Source: Porticoccaceae bacterium (GTDB taxonomy: Bacteria > Pseudomonadota > Gammaproteobacteria > Pseudomonadales > Porticoccaceae). Taken from it: 43,005 bases of DNA. Under the pieces are notes generated by a model that was not told the DNA's origin, ran no database searches, and saw only the letters and a program-made list of their open reading frames with translations. The position numbers were made by a program, and so were the translations under genes. Every line of letters begins with the position of its first letter. Within the stretch, counting starts at the first letter, position 1. Below, piece by piece: positions 18,233-26,884 of this stretch. The stretch is from NCBI GenBank assembly GCA_018664075.1, contig JABJOY010000012.1, forward strand, positions 1-43,005, given 5' to 3'.

Positions 18233-19017
18233 CTGAAATTGCCAATACAGGTCTGGCCAAGCGCATTATTCCCTGTCTCGATGTGGACAAGGGGCGTGTG
18301 GTTAAGGGTGTGCAGTTTGTCGATATACGCGATGCAGGAGATCCTGTTGAGGTGGCCCGTCGCTATAATGAACAGGGCGCCGATGAAATTACCTTTCTCG
18401 ACATTACCGCCAGTCACGAGGCCAGAGATACTACCTTGCACACTGTTGAGCGTATGGCCGGGGAGGTGTTTATTCCCCTGACTGTGGGCGGTGGCGTGCG
18501 GGAGTTGCAGGATATTCGCAATCTGTTGAATGCCGGTGCCGATAAGGTGGCAATCAATTCCGCGGCTATTCACAATCCGGAATTCGTGGCTGAGGCCGCT
18601 CAGCGCTTTGGCTCCCAATGTATTGTTGTGGCTATTGATGCCAAGCAGGTGCAGCAGGGCGATGAAGCGCGCTGGGAGATATTTACCCATGGTGGGCGCA
18701 AACCCACTGGCATTAATGCCATTGAATGGGCGGAGAAAATGACTGCCTATGGAGCAGGAGAGATTCTACTGACTAGCATGGACCGCGATGGCACCAAAAA
18801 TGGCTTTGATCTGGAGCTTACCTCAAGGATTAGCGATGCAGTGCATGTGCCGGTAATAGCCTCCGGCGGTGTCGGTGAGCTGCAGCATCTTGTGGATGGG
18901 ATTATTCATGGCAAGGCTGATGCGGTTCTGGCTGCCAGTATCTTTCACTTTGGTGAACATACAGTGCCAGAGGCCAAGCAGTATATGGCTGATCAGGGTA
19001 TCAATATTCGCCTTTAG
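18229..19017 (+). CDS. hisF: imidazole glycerol phosphate synthase cyclase subunit
   Basis: HisF is the TIM-barrel half of the HisFH complex that makes imidazole glycerol phosphate and AICAR in histidine synthesis. The start [19 protein letters not shown] includes the catalytic Asp; VVAIDAKQ carries the second catalytic Asp; [15 protein letters not shown] and [11 protein letters not shown] are the phosphate-binding strands. Length 262 is normal. Start ATG overlaps the ribA stop by 4 bases. None of the other his genes (hisB, H, A, I) is in the window, so hisF has been separated from the usual cluster and joined to ribA. Confidence 0.96.
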   Translation: MTEIANTGLAKRIIPCLDVDKGRVVKGVQFVDIRDAGDPVEVARRYNEQGADEITFLDITASHEARDTTLHTVERMAGEVFIPLTVGGGVRELQDIRNLLNAGADKVAINSAAIHNPEFVAEAAQRFGSQCIVVAIDAKQVQQGDEARWEIFTHGGRKPTGINAIEWAEKMTAYGAGEILLTSMDRDGTKNGFDLELTSRISDAVHVPVIASGGVGELQHLVDGIIHGKADAVLAASIFHFGEHTVPEAKQYMADQGINIRL

Positions 19018-19024
19018 GCCAGGC

Positions 19025-19049
19025 AAAAAAAACCGCGCTTGCGCGCGGT
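19025..19049 (-). terminator. rho-independent terminator of the sigma/anti-sigma operon
   Basis: Read on the minus strand, ACCGCGC pairs with GCGCGGT around a 4-base loop and is followed by eight T. It is correctly oriented for the minus-strand anti-sigma gene, whose stop lies about 40 bases before it. On the plus strand the T-run is missing, so it should not terminate hisF well. Confidence 0.85.
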
Positions 19050-19090
19050 GATAAGGGTCTCACTAAGCCTTTCTATGGGGTAGAAACTGT

Positions 19091-19756
19091 TTACATTGGG
19101 TTGATTCTCAATAATGGTTTCATCAAGAATCCCAGAGGATTAGTTAATTTGATGGGTGCGTCCAGCGCTGACAGACAAATGCACTCACCATTTTGAGCGC
19201 CCATGGGTTGATGGACATCGCCCGGCTGCCTCACTAAAAAATCCCCTTCGTTGTACACGGCACGCTCATCAGAAAAGCTGCCCTTGAGTACCACTGTGTA
19301 CTCAGTGCCCTGGTGATCATGCTTTGGGGTTTTACCGCCGGCACAGATTCTGTGCAGAGCCACTTCGTAGTCAGATTGCCCGGTCTTAAACCGCGCCACA
19401 TCAACTGAGCCTGACATGCGTTTCCAGATTGGTCGATGGGCGGGATTGTTTAATAGTCGGTTAACCGAAAACGGAAATCCATTATCGCTCTTTTGATCAA
19501 TATTCTCAGGGGGCGCCGCCTCAGCTTTCTCTATCTTAGCCATAACGCTGTCAAACAGGCTGTCATCAACGTCAGCAGGCTCGGCCTCTGTCATTAGCTG
19601 TGATCCTACCTGATCCAAGCGCAGCAGCTCGGCGCGACACTTCTGGCAAAAGTGTAGATGGGCGGAAACACAGATTGATGCAGCTGTTGGCAGAGTTCCT
19701 GCCGAAAACTCCACCAGCATTGCATTGTCTGGATGTTGGGTTAGTTTATTATTCAT
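19091..19756 (-). CDS. chrR: ChrR-like zinc-binding anti-sigma factor with cupin domain
   Basis: A 221-residue cytosolic anti-sigma factor of the ChrR family, which holds its ECF sigma factor inactive until singlet oxygen or related stress. The N-terminal zinc anti-sigma domain has His8 (QHPD), His33, Cys37 and Cys40 (SAHLHFCQKC), with the same spacing as the ligands known in Rhodobacter ChrR. The C-terminal cupin domain has His146, His148, Glu152 (KHDHQGTE) and His182 (GDVHQP), again spaced as in ChrR. Both metal sites therefore look intact. The start overlaps the end of the sigma gene by 8 bases. Confidence 0.9.
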   Translation of the reverse strand: MNNKLTQHPDNAMLVEFSAGTLPTAASICVSAHLHFCQKCRAELLRLDQVGSQLMTEAEPADVDDSLFDSVMAKIEKAEAAPPENIDQKSDNGFPFSVNRLLNNPAHRPIWKRMSGSVDVARFKTGQSDYEVALHRICAGGKTPKHDHQGTEYTVVLKGSFSDERAVYNEGDFLVRQPGDVHQPMGAQNGECICLSALDAPIKLTNPLGFLMKPLLRINPM

Positions 19757-20411
19757 GGTGTAACTCGTCCTGATATTCTGGGGTCACCAGAATTTGCATC
19801 TTCTGCAGCGCTAATCGCACTCTTGATTTAACTGTACCCAAGGGCAGACCAAGCTCGTTGGACGCCTCGGCGTGTGATTTTCCTTCCAGATACACTTTGC
19901 GCAGAATCTCGTCCTGCTCTCTGGGCAGTTGAGAGAGGCTGTTTTGCAGTTTGTCCTCACTGCGTTTTTGCCGCAGTAAAGAAATCGGTGTCTCTTCATC
20001 TGGCTCGTGCCAGAAGTCTTCATTTTCCAGGGGAAGGTGTTGGGTATTACTCTTGCGGCGCAGCATATCGATCCGACAGTTGCGCGCTACGGTGTAGATC
20101 CAGGTTGTTGCTGAGGCCTTCTCCGGTTTGTAACCGGCTGCTTTCTGCCAAACCTTTATCATCACCTCTTGAACTAAATCTTCACTCAACCCTGGAAACC
20201 AGCCTTCATGGCGGCTAGCTTGGGCAAAGCTTTTTAATAAAGGCGCAAAATGTTTGAAAAGCTTGGCAAACGCCTGGCGATCGCGGTTCTCACCTACAGC
20301 AATAAGCAGCAGACTCCACTGGTCTGATCGCTTTTCTGAGGAGTTCAAAACGGCAACTCTATTTTGCGCCGGTGCGTTTTTGTCTCGCGTATCAATCGTT
20401 TTTCTCAACAT
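19749..20411 (-). CDS. rpoE: RNA polymerase ECF sigma factor, RpoE/ChrR type (ECF11-like)
   Basis: Sigma-70 family factor of about 220 residues. Region 2 runs from AFAKLFKHFAPLLKSFAQ through DLVQEVMIKVWQKA to TWIYTVARNCRIDMLRR; region 4 is LPREQDEILRKVYLEGKSHAEASNELGLPLGTVKSRVRLAL, a helix-turn-helix. Partnered directly with the ChrR-like anti-sigma gene, with which it overlaps. The frame is open upstream to 20513, but the promoter at 20445-20470 would start transcription near 20436-20440, which excludes the earlier ATGs (20513, 20441). I therefore use ATG 20411, although its ribosome site is weak. Probable regulon: oxidative / photo-oxidative stress genes, by analogy. Confidence 0.9.
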   Translation of the reverse strand: MLRKTIDTRDKNAPAQNRVAVLNSSEKRSDQWSLLLIAVGENRDRQAFAKLFKHFAPLLKSFAQASRHEGWFPGLSEDLVQEVMIKVWQKAAGYKPEKASATTWIYTVARNCRIDMLRRKSNTQHLPLENEDFWHEPDEETPISLLRQKRSEDKLQNSLSQLPREQDEILRKVYLEGKSHAEASNELGLPLGTVKSRVRLALQKMQILVTPEYQDELHHE

Positions 20412-20444
20412 GCCTACACTGCTTATTGCTACCTTAAACATTGT

Positions 20445-20470
20445 TACGCCAGTTGTATATTGTTGGATCA
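20445..20470 (-). promoter_or_regulatory. autoregulatory ECF sigma promoter of the sigma/anti-sigma operon
   Basis: On the minus strand: TGATCC (20470-20465), 16 bases, CGTA (20448-20445). This fits the TGATCC ... CGTA promoter pattern known for the ECF11 (RpoE-ChrR) sigma group. It lies just upstream of the sigma gene, so the system probably activates its own transcription. Confidence 0.7.
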
Positions 20471-20547
20471 CTGAAATCTGTCTGTAAATGGCGTTTATTT
20501 GTGCCTGCAACACTGTATTATCGAGACTAAAATCAGAAAGGTCAGCT

Positions 20548-20625
20548 ATGTCCAGAAAACTGCCGCCGCTAAATGCCTTACGAACCTTTGAGGCTGCCGC
20601 GCAGCTGTCGAGTTTTACTGCTGCC
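20548..20625 (+). pseudogene. LysR-family (GcvA-like) regulator, N-terminal fragment
   Basis: ATG at 20548 begins MSRKLPPLNALRTFEAAAQL, then SSFTAAA: the start and first helix-turn-helix part of a GcvA-type LysR regulator. After about 25 codons the reading passes, still in frame, into an aminotransferase-like segment. Nothing remains of the rest of the helix-turn-helix or of the sensor domain. This is a remnant produced by deletion, not a functional regulator. Confidence 0.65.
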
Positions 20626-20817
20626 GCAGTGTCCTGGCTGGGGCATTTCTAAGAGCGAGTGATTGAGTCATTTAAGCAGCAGCTGGATCGCGTTGCCTTT
20701 GCCCACATGGGCTTTTTACCTCAGAACCTGGGGAAGAGCTTGCCAGATTTCCTGATTCAGCGCTCACCAGAGGGATTAGATCATGTGTACTTTGTCTCTG
20801 GTGGTTCAGAGGCAGTG
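20623..20817 (+). pseudogene. class III aminotransferase, internal fragment with one stop codon
   Basis: The frame reads AAVSWLGHF, TAA (20650-20652), ERVIESFKQQLDRVAFAHMGF and then GLDHVYFVSGGSEAV. This follows the class III PLP aminotransferase order (AAVSCLGH.. RVIEAIxxQLDxxAFAH ... VYFVSGGSEAVE), so the TAA falls inside a once-continuous gene. The catalytic lysine region and the rest are missing. At about 20817 the frame runs on into a TonB-receptor tail. Confidence 0.65.
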
Positions 20818-21060
20818 GGGGCAGAGTCTGATCCTTCAGCCTCGATCGACCGGATTTTCTATCTTGATCTCGAACTGGGTTATGATGTTAGCGAAAATCT
20901 GCGAATCACTGCTGGTGGCTCAAATATCCTCGACAAATATGTTGATGACATTGATGCCCCCAACGCTAACCGCATGAGTGCAGGTCTGCAATATCCACGA
21001 CGCACTGCGGCTAACTATGAAGGTGGTTCCTGGTACTTGAGAGCTAACTGCAGCTTCTGA
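20818..21060 (+). pseudogene. TonB-dependent receptor, C-terminal fragment
   Basis: The frame reads SDPSASIDRIFYLDLELGYD, then NLRITAGGSNILDKYVDDID, and ends GGSWYLRANCSF followed by TGA. The alternating pattern, the GxxNxxDKY motif and the terminal aromatic are the last strands of an outer-membrane TonB-dependent barrel. With no plug or barrel start nearby it cannot function. From the GTG at 20659 a 133-residue chimeric protein with the aminotransferase piece could in principle still be made. Confidence 0.65.
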
Positions 21061-21116
21061 GCAACACAGCTGAGTAGGCTTATAACAATCTAGTAATAAG
21101 GTAACAGGATTACATT

Positions 21117-22400
21117 ATGAGTCTGACTCAGCGAATAGTTGTAGCTATGCTAATGGGCCTCCTTATGGGGGCCCTTCTTAATTTCATCTCTAGCGGCAAT
21201 CTGCTGCCAGTGGCTGTGCAAACCTGGTTGGACCTATATTTGGTTGATGGCCTGTTTGACACTGTTGGACAGATATTTGTGCGCTCATTAAAGCTTCTGG
21301 TTGTGCCCCTGGTCTTTGTTTCCCTTATTTGTGGTGTTTCATCACTGGGTAACAATTCGCGCATGGGTGCTGTTGCCACCAGAACTGTGGCTCTGTATAT
21401 GACCACTACAGCTCTGGCTATTGCTCTGGCGATTATGGTGGCCGTGATTGTTCGCCCCGGTGTCGGCATTGATCTGGCTATGGCAACCGAATTTGTGGCT
21501 AAAGAAGCACCACCACTGAAAAATACTATTATTAACATATTCCCCAGCAACCCGGTTCAGTCAATGGCCAATGGCAGCATATTGCAGGTCATTGTGTTCA
21601 GCCTGTTGATGGGTTTTGCGATTTCTAAATCTGGTGAAAAAGGGCAGCGAATCAGCGAGTTTTTTAATGATCTTAATGAAATTATTATGACCATGGTCAT
21701 GATACTGATGAAGCTGGCGCCCTATGGCATATTCTGCCTGTTAGCCAAGCTATTTTCCGATGTCGGTATTGGCATGATTTTGAGTCTGGCCAAGTACTTT
21801 TTTACCGTATTGTTTGTGCTGCTACTGCACAGCCTTGGTGTTTATTCTCTCATTTTCAAGTTTTTCACTGGCCTCAGTGTAAGAACCTTTTTAAGCAAAA
21901 TGCGCTCTGCGCTGGCTCTGGCCTTTAGTACTGCATCGAGCGGTGCAACCATGCCGGTAACCTTGCGCACGGTTGAGCAGCGTCTGGGCGTTAACAATAG
22001 TATCGCCTCATTTACTGTACCCCTTGGTGCAACTATTAATATGGATGGCACTGCGATTATGCAGGGCGTCGCCACAGTATTTATTGCTCAGGCCTACAAT
22101 ATCGGCCTGGGGCTGGACGGCTATTTAACGGTGGTATTGACTGCTACTCTGGCCTCTATTGGCACTGCCGCCGTACCTGGTGTGGGTCTGGTGATGCTGG
22201 TAATGGTACTCAATCAAGTGGGCCTTCCGGTGGAGGGAATCGGTTTGATTATAGGTGTGGACCGGCTGTTGGATATGACCCGCACTGCGACTAACGTTAC
22301 CGGTGATGCCATGGTCACGACCGTGGTCGCCAACAGTGAGGGATTGCTTGATCGAGATACCTTTAATGATCCAGAAGCAGGAGTTATCAGAGGTGCCTAA
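21117..22400 (+). CDS. dicarboxylate/amino acid:cation symporter (DAACS/SDF family, GltP-like)
   Basis: A 427-residue inner-membrane carrier for glutamate/aspartate or C4-dicarboxylates, driven by sodium or protons. Family signatures: the serine-rich hairpin motif FSTASSGATMPVT, NMDGTAIMQG in helix 7, ASIGTAAVPG in hairpin 2 and DRLLDMTRTATNVTGDA in helix 8, which carries the substrate-binding Asp, Arg and Asn. The Arg in TRTATN favours acidic amino acid or dicarboxylate substrates. ACAGGA lies about 8 bases before the ATG. It is followed 54 bases later by the prolidase gene, which suggests a peptide / amino acid use unit. Confidence 0.9.
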   Translation: MSLTQRIVVAMLMGLLMGALLNFISSGNLLPVAVQTWLDLYLVDGLFDTVGQIFVRSLKLLVVPLVFVSLICGVSSLGNNSRMGAVATRTVALYMTTTALAIALAIMVAVIVRPGVGIDLAMATEFVAKEAPPLKNTIINIFPSNPVQSMANGSILQVIVFSLLMGFAISKSGEKGQRISEFFNDLNEIIMTMVMILMKLAPYGIFCLLAKLFSDVGIGMILSLAKYFFTVLFVLLLHSLGVYSLIFKFFTGLSVRTFLSKMRSALALAFSTASSGATMPVTLRTVEQRLGVNNSIASFTVPLGATINMDGTAIMQGVATVFIAQAYNIGLGLDGYLTVVLTATLASIGTAAVPGVGLVMLVMVLNQVGLPVEGIGLIIGVDRLLDMTRTATNVTGDAMVTTVVANSEGLLDRDTFNDPEAGVIRGA

Positions 22401-22454
22401 GTTGGTCTATGATTATGTTTTGTTTCAATAGAAAAGCTAAGGGCAAAGCCTAAT

Positions 22455-23837
22455 ATGGGTAAGTTTCAGCCAATCGATACCAAGCTTTCAACGCTAGATC
22501 CGCAAGCTTATAACCATGAATTGGCGCTGTTATATCAGCGCCATATCGGCGAAAAAACTGCGCGCTTTCAGACCATTCTCAACGCTACAGATTACCCTGA
22601 ACTTGTTATTGGTTCTGGCGAAACCAAAATGCAATTTCAAGATGATATGGCGTACTCATTTAAGGCCAATCCGTACTTTAGGGAATGGGTGCCGCTGGCT
22701 ACCAGAGCGGGCTGCTATTTGCAGATCACCAGAGATAGAGAGAAACCGCGCCTGTTTTTGCTGACTGTCGAAGATATCTGGCACACAGCGCCTGAAAGCC
22801 TGCCAGCAGGTTTTGAACAGGCCTTTGAGGTTATTGAATATTCAAGTATTGAGGAGGTTAAAAAATTCCTCATCGATGAAGCTACGGCATTTATCAATGA
22901 AACCAATGAGCTGGGCGTGGTCGCAGAGCATTGGAACCCGCAGGCTGTTCTCCACCAAATTGATTATCAGCGCCGGGGCAAAACCCTCTACGAGCAGGAG
23001 TCTGTGCGCGAGGCCAACCGCCGTGCTGTTCCTGCTCATCGCGCAGCTCAGCAGGCGTTTATGGCCGGTGCCTCCGAAGTGCAGATTGCAGCTGCCTATC
23101 TGGCTGCCTGTGATTGTCGCGAGAGTGAAATGCCCTATGGCATTATTGCCGGAGTCAATGAACATGCCGCTGTGCTCCATCACCACAATCTATTTAAGCA
23201 GCCTCAGCCACCGCGCAGCTTTTTGATTGATGCCGGGGTTGAGGTCAATGGTTATGCATCTGATATCACCCGCACCTATGCCTATGATCCAGGTTGTGAT
23301 TTCGCCGCCATGATTGCCTTGATGGATATTAAGCAGCAGGAACTGGTGTCAGCTGGCGGCATAGATGAGAGTCCGGTTGACCTGCATGTGCTGTCGCAAC
23401 ACAAAATCGCCGAGGTATTGGTTGAATTTGGCTTGCTAAAGCTATCACCGGAAGAGGCAGTGGCAAAAGAGATCCTGGGCTCATTTTATCCACATGGTCT
23501 GGGTCATCATCTGGGATGTAATGTGCATGACAAAGGCAGTCAGCTTGCCAATGCTCAGGGGGATATTATTCCTCCGCACAAAAAATATCCCAAACTTCGA
23601 GCTGCTTCGCCCATGGTGGCCAATCAGATACACACGGTCGAGCCAGGGCTGTATTTTATTCCCGCGTTTTTGGACAGACTCAAAGCAGGAGAACATGCTG
23701 GAGTAATCAATTGGTCCCTGATTGACGAGTTTTTGCCCTATGGTGGTATTCGCATTGAGGACAATATCATTGTCCATCAGGACGGTAGTCTGGAAAATCT
23801 AACCAGACAGGCCTTTGCTCAGTCTGAGGTTAATTAG
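22455..23837 (+). CDS. pepQ: Xaa-Pro dipeptidase (prolidase)
   Basis: A cytosolic metalloenzyme that splits dipeptides ending in proline. The pita-bread catalytic domain shows all five metal ligands in order: Asp in FLIDAGVEV, Asp in SDITRTYAY, His in HGLGHHLG, Glu in TVEPGLYF and Glu in IRIEDNI. Length 460 and the N-terminal LYQRHIGEKTARF are those of the gammaproteobacterial PepQ / organophosphorus acid anhydrolase type. The gene probably shares a transcript with the upstream symporter. Confidence 0.95.
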   Translation: MGKFQPIDTKLSTLDPQAYNHELALLYQRHIGEKTARFQTILNATDYPELVIGSGETKMQFQDDMAYSFKANPYFREWVPLATRAGCYLQITRDREKPRLFLLTVEDIWHTAPESLPAGFEQAFEVIEYSSIEEVKKFLIDEATAFINETNELGVVAEHWNPQAVLHQIDYQRRGKTLYEQESVREANRRAVPAHRAAQQAFMAGASEVQIAAAYLAACDCRESEMPYGIIAGVNEHAAVLHHHNLFKQPQPPRSFLIDAGVEVNGYASDITRTYAYDPGCDFAAMIALMDIKQQELVSAGGIDESPVDLHVLSQHKIAEVLVEFGLLKLSPEEAVAKEILGSFYPHGLGHHLGCNVHDKGSQLANAQGDIIPPHKKYPKLRAASPMVANQIHTVEPGLYFIPAFLDRLKAGEHAGVINWSLIDEFLPYGGIRIEDNIIVHQDGSLENLTRQAFAQSEVN

Positions 23838-23912
23838 AGTTTAGGTTCCCCAGCGTCCAGCAGCTTGCCCCTTAGTTTAAACGCTGTAATCAGTGGCCTG
23901 GGCCAGACAACT

Positions 23913-25142
23913 TTATGATCCTTGTATCAATGTTCTCAGTTCAATTGTTTCATCCGCCAGGGTTTGCCTATCGACTGCTTTGCCCTGCAAGATAAGTTTT
24001 TTGGTCAGCATAAAATCTTTGGGCCGGTTGATACAGTCGGCCGCTAATACTCTGTTGTCTTGCAAATAAAACAGGCTAAAGCTGCGACTTCTGTTATTCC
24101 CTCTGATAACAACGTCTGTGTAGCCCTGATTGATGCCGGCAATTTGCAGTTTGACATCATATTGATCGGACCAGAACCAGGGTAGCTCGGCATAGGGTTT
24201 TTCGATACCGCAGATGCTGGCGGCAGCCGCTTTGGCCTGTTCTGTGGCATTGGGAACAGACTCGAGGCGCAGGTTGGTTTTAAGGATCGAATTGGGGTGA
24301 TTGGTACAGTCGCCGGCGGCCACAATATCCTGGTGGCTGGTCTGGGCAAATTCATTAACCAGTATTCCATTGTCTACCTCAAGTCCTGCGGCCGAGGCCA
24401 ACTCCGTATTGGCAATAACACCAATGCCGATAATAACCATATCCCCACTGACTGTCTGGCCATCGGCGCAGACAACCCCTGAGACAGATCCCTCACCTGT
24501 CAGAGCGGAGGCCAGGGTATTTAGTTTTATGGTAACGCCCTGTTCCTGATGCAGACGCAGATAAAAATCCGAGGTTGTTTCTGAGGCCACTCTCTGCAGC
24601 AGGCGCGATTCAGTTTCCAGCACAGTGACCGCAACGCCCAGTTTAGTGAGTGAAGCGGCAGTTTCCAGGCCGATATAACCCCCGCCAATAATCACAGCCG
24701 TCTTTGCGGTCGTCGCCGATTGCTGGATCGCTTTAACATCATCCATGGTGCGCAGGTAATGAACGCCCTGAAGGTCGGCGCCGGGAATTGGCAATGGTCG
24801 GGCTCTGGCGCCGGTGCATAACGCCAGCTTGGTAAAGCCGATAGTCTCGCCATTATTCAGCTCGACTGTTTTATCTACTGTATCTATGGCGGTAACCACC
24901 AGACCCAGTTTAAAGTTCACATTGAGTTTTTCGTAAACTGCCGGCGCGCGCAGAGCCAGCTTGTCGTCGCTGCTGTCACCGGCCAGATAGGCTTTGGAGA
25001 GAGGAGGGCGCTGGTAGGGCATATAGGGTTCTTCACTGATCACAGTGATATCTCCGTCCCAACCAGATTGTCTCAGGCTGATCATTAATTGCACGGCGGC
25101 ATGGCTGCCACCAACAATAACGGCGGATGCTGGGTTACTCAT
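23913..25142 (-). CDS. FAD-dependent ferredoxin/rubredoxin reductase-like oxidoreductase
   Basis: A 409-residue two-dinucleotide-binding flavoprotein. The FAD site is VIVGGSHAAVQLMISLRQ at the N-terminus with YQRPPLSKAYL after it; the NAD(P) site is AVIIGGGYIGLETAASL near residue 151; the second FAD motif is DIVAAGDCTN near residue 278. This layout matches reductases that pass electrons from NADH to a ferredoxin or rubredoxin for oxygenases and P450s (CamA/ThcD type). No oxygenase or ferredoxin gene is adjacent, so the partner is unknown. It is divergent from the Hsp70-like gene across a 156-base region. Confidence 0.88.
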   Translation of the reverse strand: MSNPASAVIVGGSHAAVQLMISLRQSGWDGDITVISEEPYMPYQRPPLSKAYLAGDSSDDKLALRAPAVYEKLNVNFKLGLVVTAIDTVDKTVELNNGETIGFTKLALCTGARARPLPIPGADLQGVHYLRTMDDVKAIQQSATTAKTAVIIGGGYIGLETAASLTKLGVAVTVLETESRLLQRVASETTSDFYLRLHQEQGVTIKLNTLASALTGEGSVSGVVCADGQTVSGDMVIIGIGVIANTELASAAGLEVDNGILVNEFAQTSHQDIVAAGDCTNHPNSILKTNLRLESVPNATEQAKAAAASICGIEKPYAELPWFWSDQYDVKLQIAGINQGYTDVVIRGNNRSRSFSLFYLQDNRVLAADCINRPKDFMLTKKLILQGKAVDRQTLADETIELRTLIQGS

Positions 25143-25298
25143 AGAAACCTTCTTGTATTTTTGTTTTGCCCGGATTGTAGTTGCAATAATTCACTGAGGA
25201 AACTCTGTTAAACAAATAATCATCATCTGATGTCCCTGACTCAGCTCAAATAGATTAAAATAACAATCATCAATCACAGGTTTTTCAGCGATATTTTC

Positions 25299-26729
25299 AT
25301 GCAGGAATATTCTCAACGACCCAGTGCCAGACTGGGCATTGGTATCGACTTTGGTACCAGTAACAGCGCAGCTGCAATTTATGATGGCCAAGAGCTGCTG
25401 CTGGTGAAGCTGGCCGAGCCCCAGAGCATTATGCCCTCAGCCAATTATATTGATCGACAGTATGTCTCGGCGATTGGGCAGAAGGCGATCAGTGACTATA
25501 TCAGTGGTAACAGAGGTCGAAAGGTTGAGCTGAGCGCAGAGTTGCTGGGTGAGGCACGCAGCGGCACTGGGGGTGGCGAGAGTGCCATGGGCGGCCCCGG
25601 AGAGTCTGATACAAATAAGGTCTATGGCCAAGCCTTTAATGATGGCAGCCTGCCTGGCCGTCTGTTTCGCGGCACCAAGAGACTGCTGGGCAATACCTTA
25701 ATTGATCGCATTGCAATCTTTGAGCGATCGTTTCGCCTGGTGGCCCTGATCACTCCTATTTTGGTGGGTATTCGCCAGGCCCTGGAGGCGGCCACAGGCA
25801 GAGGGGTTGACCATGCCTGTATTGGCCATCCGGTCAATTTTGAAGGCTCTGGTAGTGAGCGCAATAATATTGCTCTGGAGCGGCTGGGAGAATCCTATGG
25901 CCATGCGGGTATTACCCAGCAGTCATTCTGCCCGGAGCCCACAGCGGCGACTTTGAGTTATCTGCACAATTTCCCCCACAGCAATAATGAGTTGGTGCTG
26001 ACGGTAGACTTTGGTGGCGGCACATTGGACTTCAGTGTGTTGCGCCGCAGCGGATCAACCTTTGAGGTCGAGGCCACCCATGGTATTGCCCTCGGTGGGG
26101 ACAGGATTGATCAGACGATTTTTCGCCAACTGGTGTTTCCGTTGCTGGGCAAGGGTGAGCGCTGGACCCGGGTGGTGGACGGGGCAGAGGTGGATACCCT
26201 GTTTCCATTTGGTGAATATGAAGAGCTGCTTATCAATTGGCCAATCAGTTATATGCTCAACCAAAATAAATACACTGCGCCAGTGATGCAGCGCATGGCC
26301 CAATCCGATGCTGCCGCAGATAAATTCAAACGGCTCTATGATTTGATTCAGCAGAATTACAGTTATCAAATTTTTGAGGCCATTAAGGCATTTAAGGCTG
26401 AGTTGTCGGTGCAGGAGTCCGCGGTGCTGGATATTCCGGAGATAGATATTCAGGTCGAGGTGGAGCGCTGGGATTTTGAGGCGATGATTTCGCCGTTGCT
26501 ATTTGAATTTGAGCAGGCCATTTCGCGGATTCTTGATAAGGCCGGTTATCAGGCCGGAGATATAGATCTGGTACTGCGCACTGGCGGTTCTTCATTAATT
26601 CCCGCAGTTAAGGATATTCTCGACAATCAGTTTGCCGGCAAAGTGGTGGAGCATGATCCTTTTACCAGTGTCGCTGCAGGACTGGCCATAGCTGATTATT
26701 ATCAGTATGCCGAAGCTGAATTAAGTTAA
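25299..26729 (+). CDS. Hsp70-family protein, YegD-like
   Basis: A 476-residue actin-fold ATPase related to DnaK but lacking the peptide-binding C-terminal domain. The first phosphate loop is GIGIDFGTSNSAAAIYDG, the second TVDFGGGTLDFSVLR, and the adenosine motif LRTGGSSLIPAVKDIL. A Gly/Ser-rich insertion (about residues 90-108) is typical of YegD homologues. The function of the family is not established; a chaperone-like role is inferred only from the fold. It is 150 bases upstream of icmF on the same strand. Confidence 0.88.
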   Translation: MQEYSQRPSARLGIGIDFGTSNSAAAIYDGQELLLVKLAEPQSIMPSANYIDRQYVSAIGQKAISDYISGNRGRKVELSAELLGEARSGTGGGESAMGGPGESDTNKVYGQAFNDGSLPGRLFRGTKRLLGNTLIDRIAIFERSFRLVALITPILVGIRQALEAATGRGVDHACIGHPVNFEGSGSERNNIALERLGESYGHAGITQQSFCPEPTAATLSYLHNFPHSNNELVLTVDFGGGTLDFSVLRRSGSTFEVEATHGIALGGDRIDQTIFRQLVFPLLGKGERWTRVVDGAEVDTLFPFGEYEELLINWPISYMLNQNKYTAPVMQRMAQSDAAADKFKRLYDLIQQNYSYQIFEAIKAFKAELSVQESAVLDIPEIDIQVEVERWDFEAMISPLLFEFEQAISRILDKAGYQAGDIDLVLRTGGSSLIPAVKDILDNQFAGKVVEHDPFTSVAAGLAIADYYQYAEAELS

Positions 26730-26884
26730 TCCCCCCTAATTAGCCCCGCTAAAACGACCTGAATTTTTGTGGTCAATTAACTTACTTGCATGTAACAAGC
26801 AAGATTATTAAGATGTCGCTCGTGAAGACCAAATTTTTGCTGCCAGTGGTAAAGCTGGCGGCGGTTTTAATGACCGGAGCTACT

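Noticed and set aside
19025-19049. Hairpin after hisF as the hisF terminator
   Set aside because: The T-run follows the hairpin only on the minus strand; on the plus strand the A-run precedes it, so it belongs to the anti-sigma gene.
23914-23930. TGATCC near the end of the flavoprotein gene as another ECF promoter
   Set aside because: No CGTA at 15-17 bases and no gene start downstream in the right direction.
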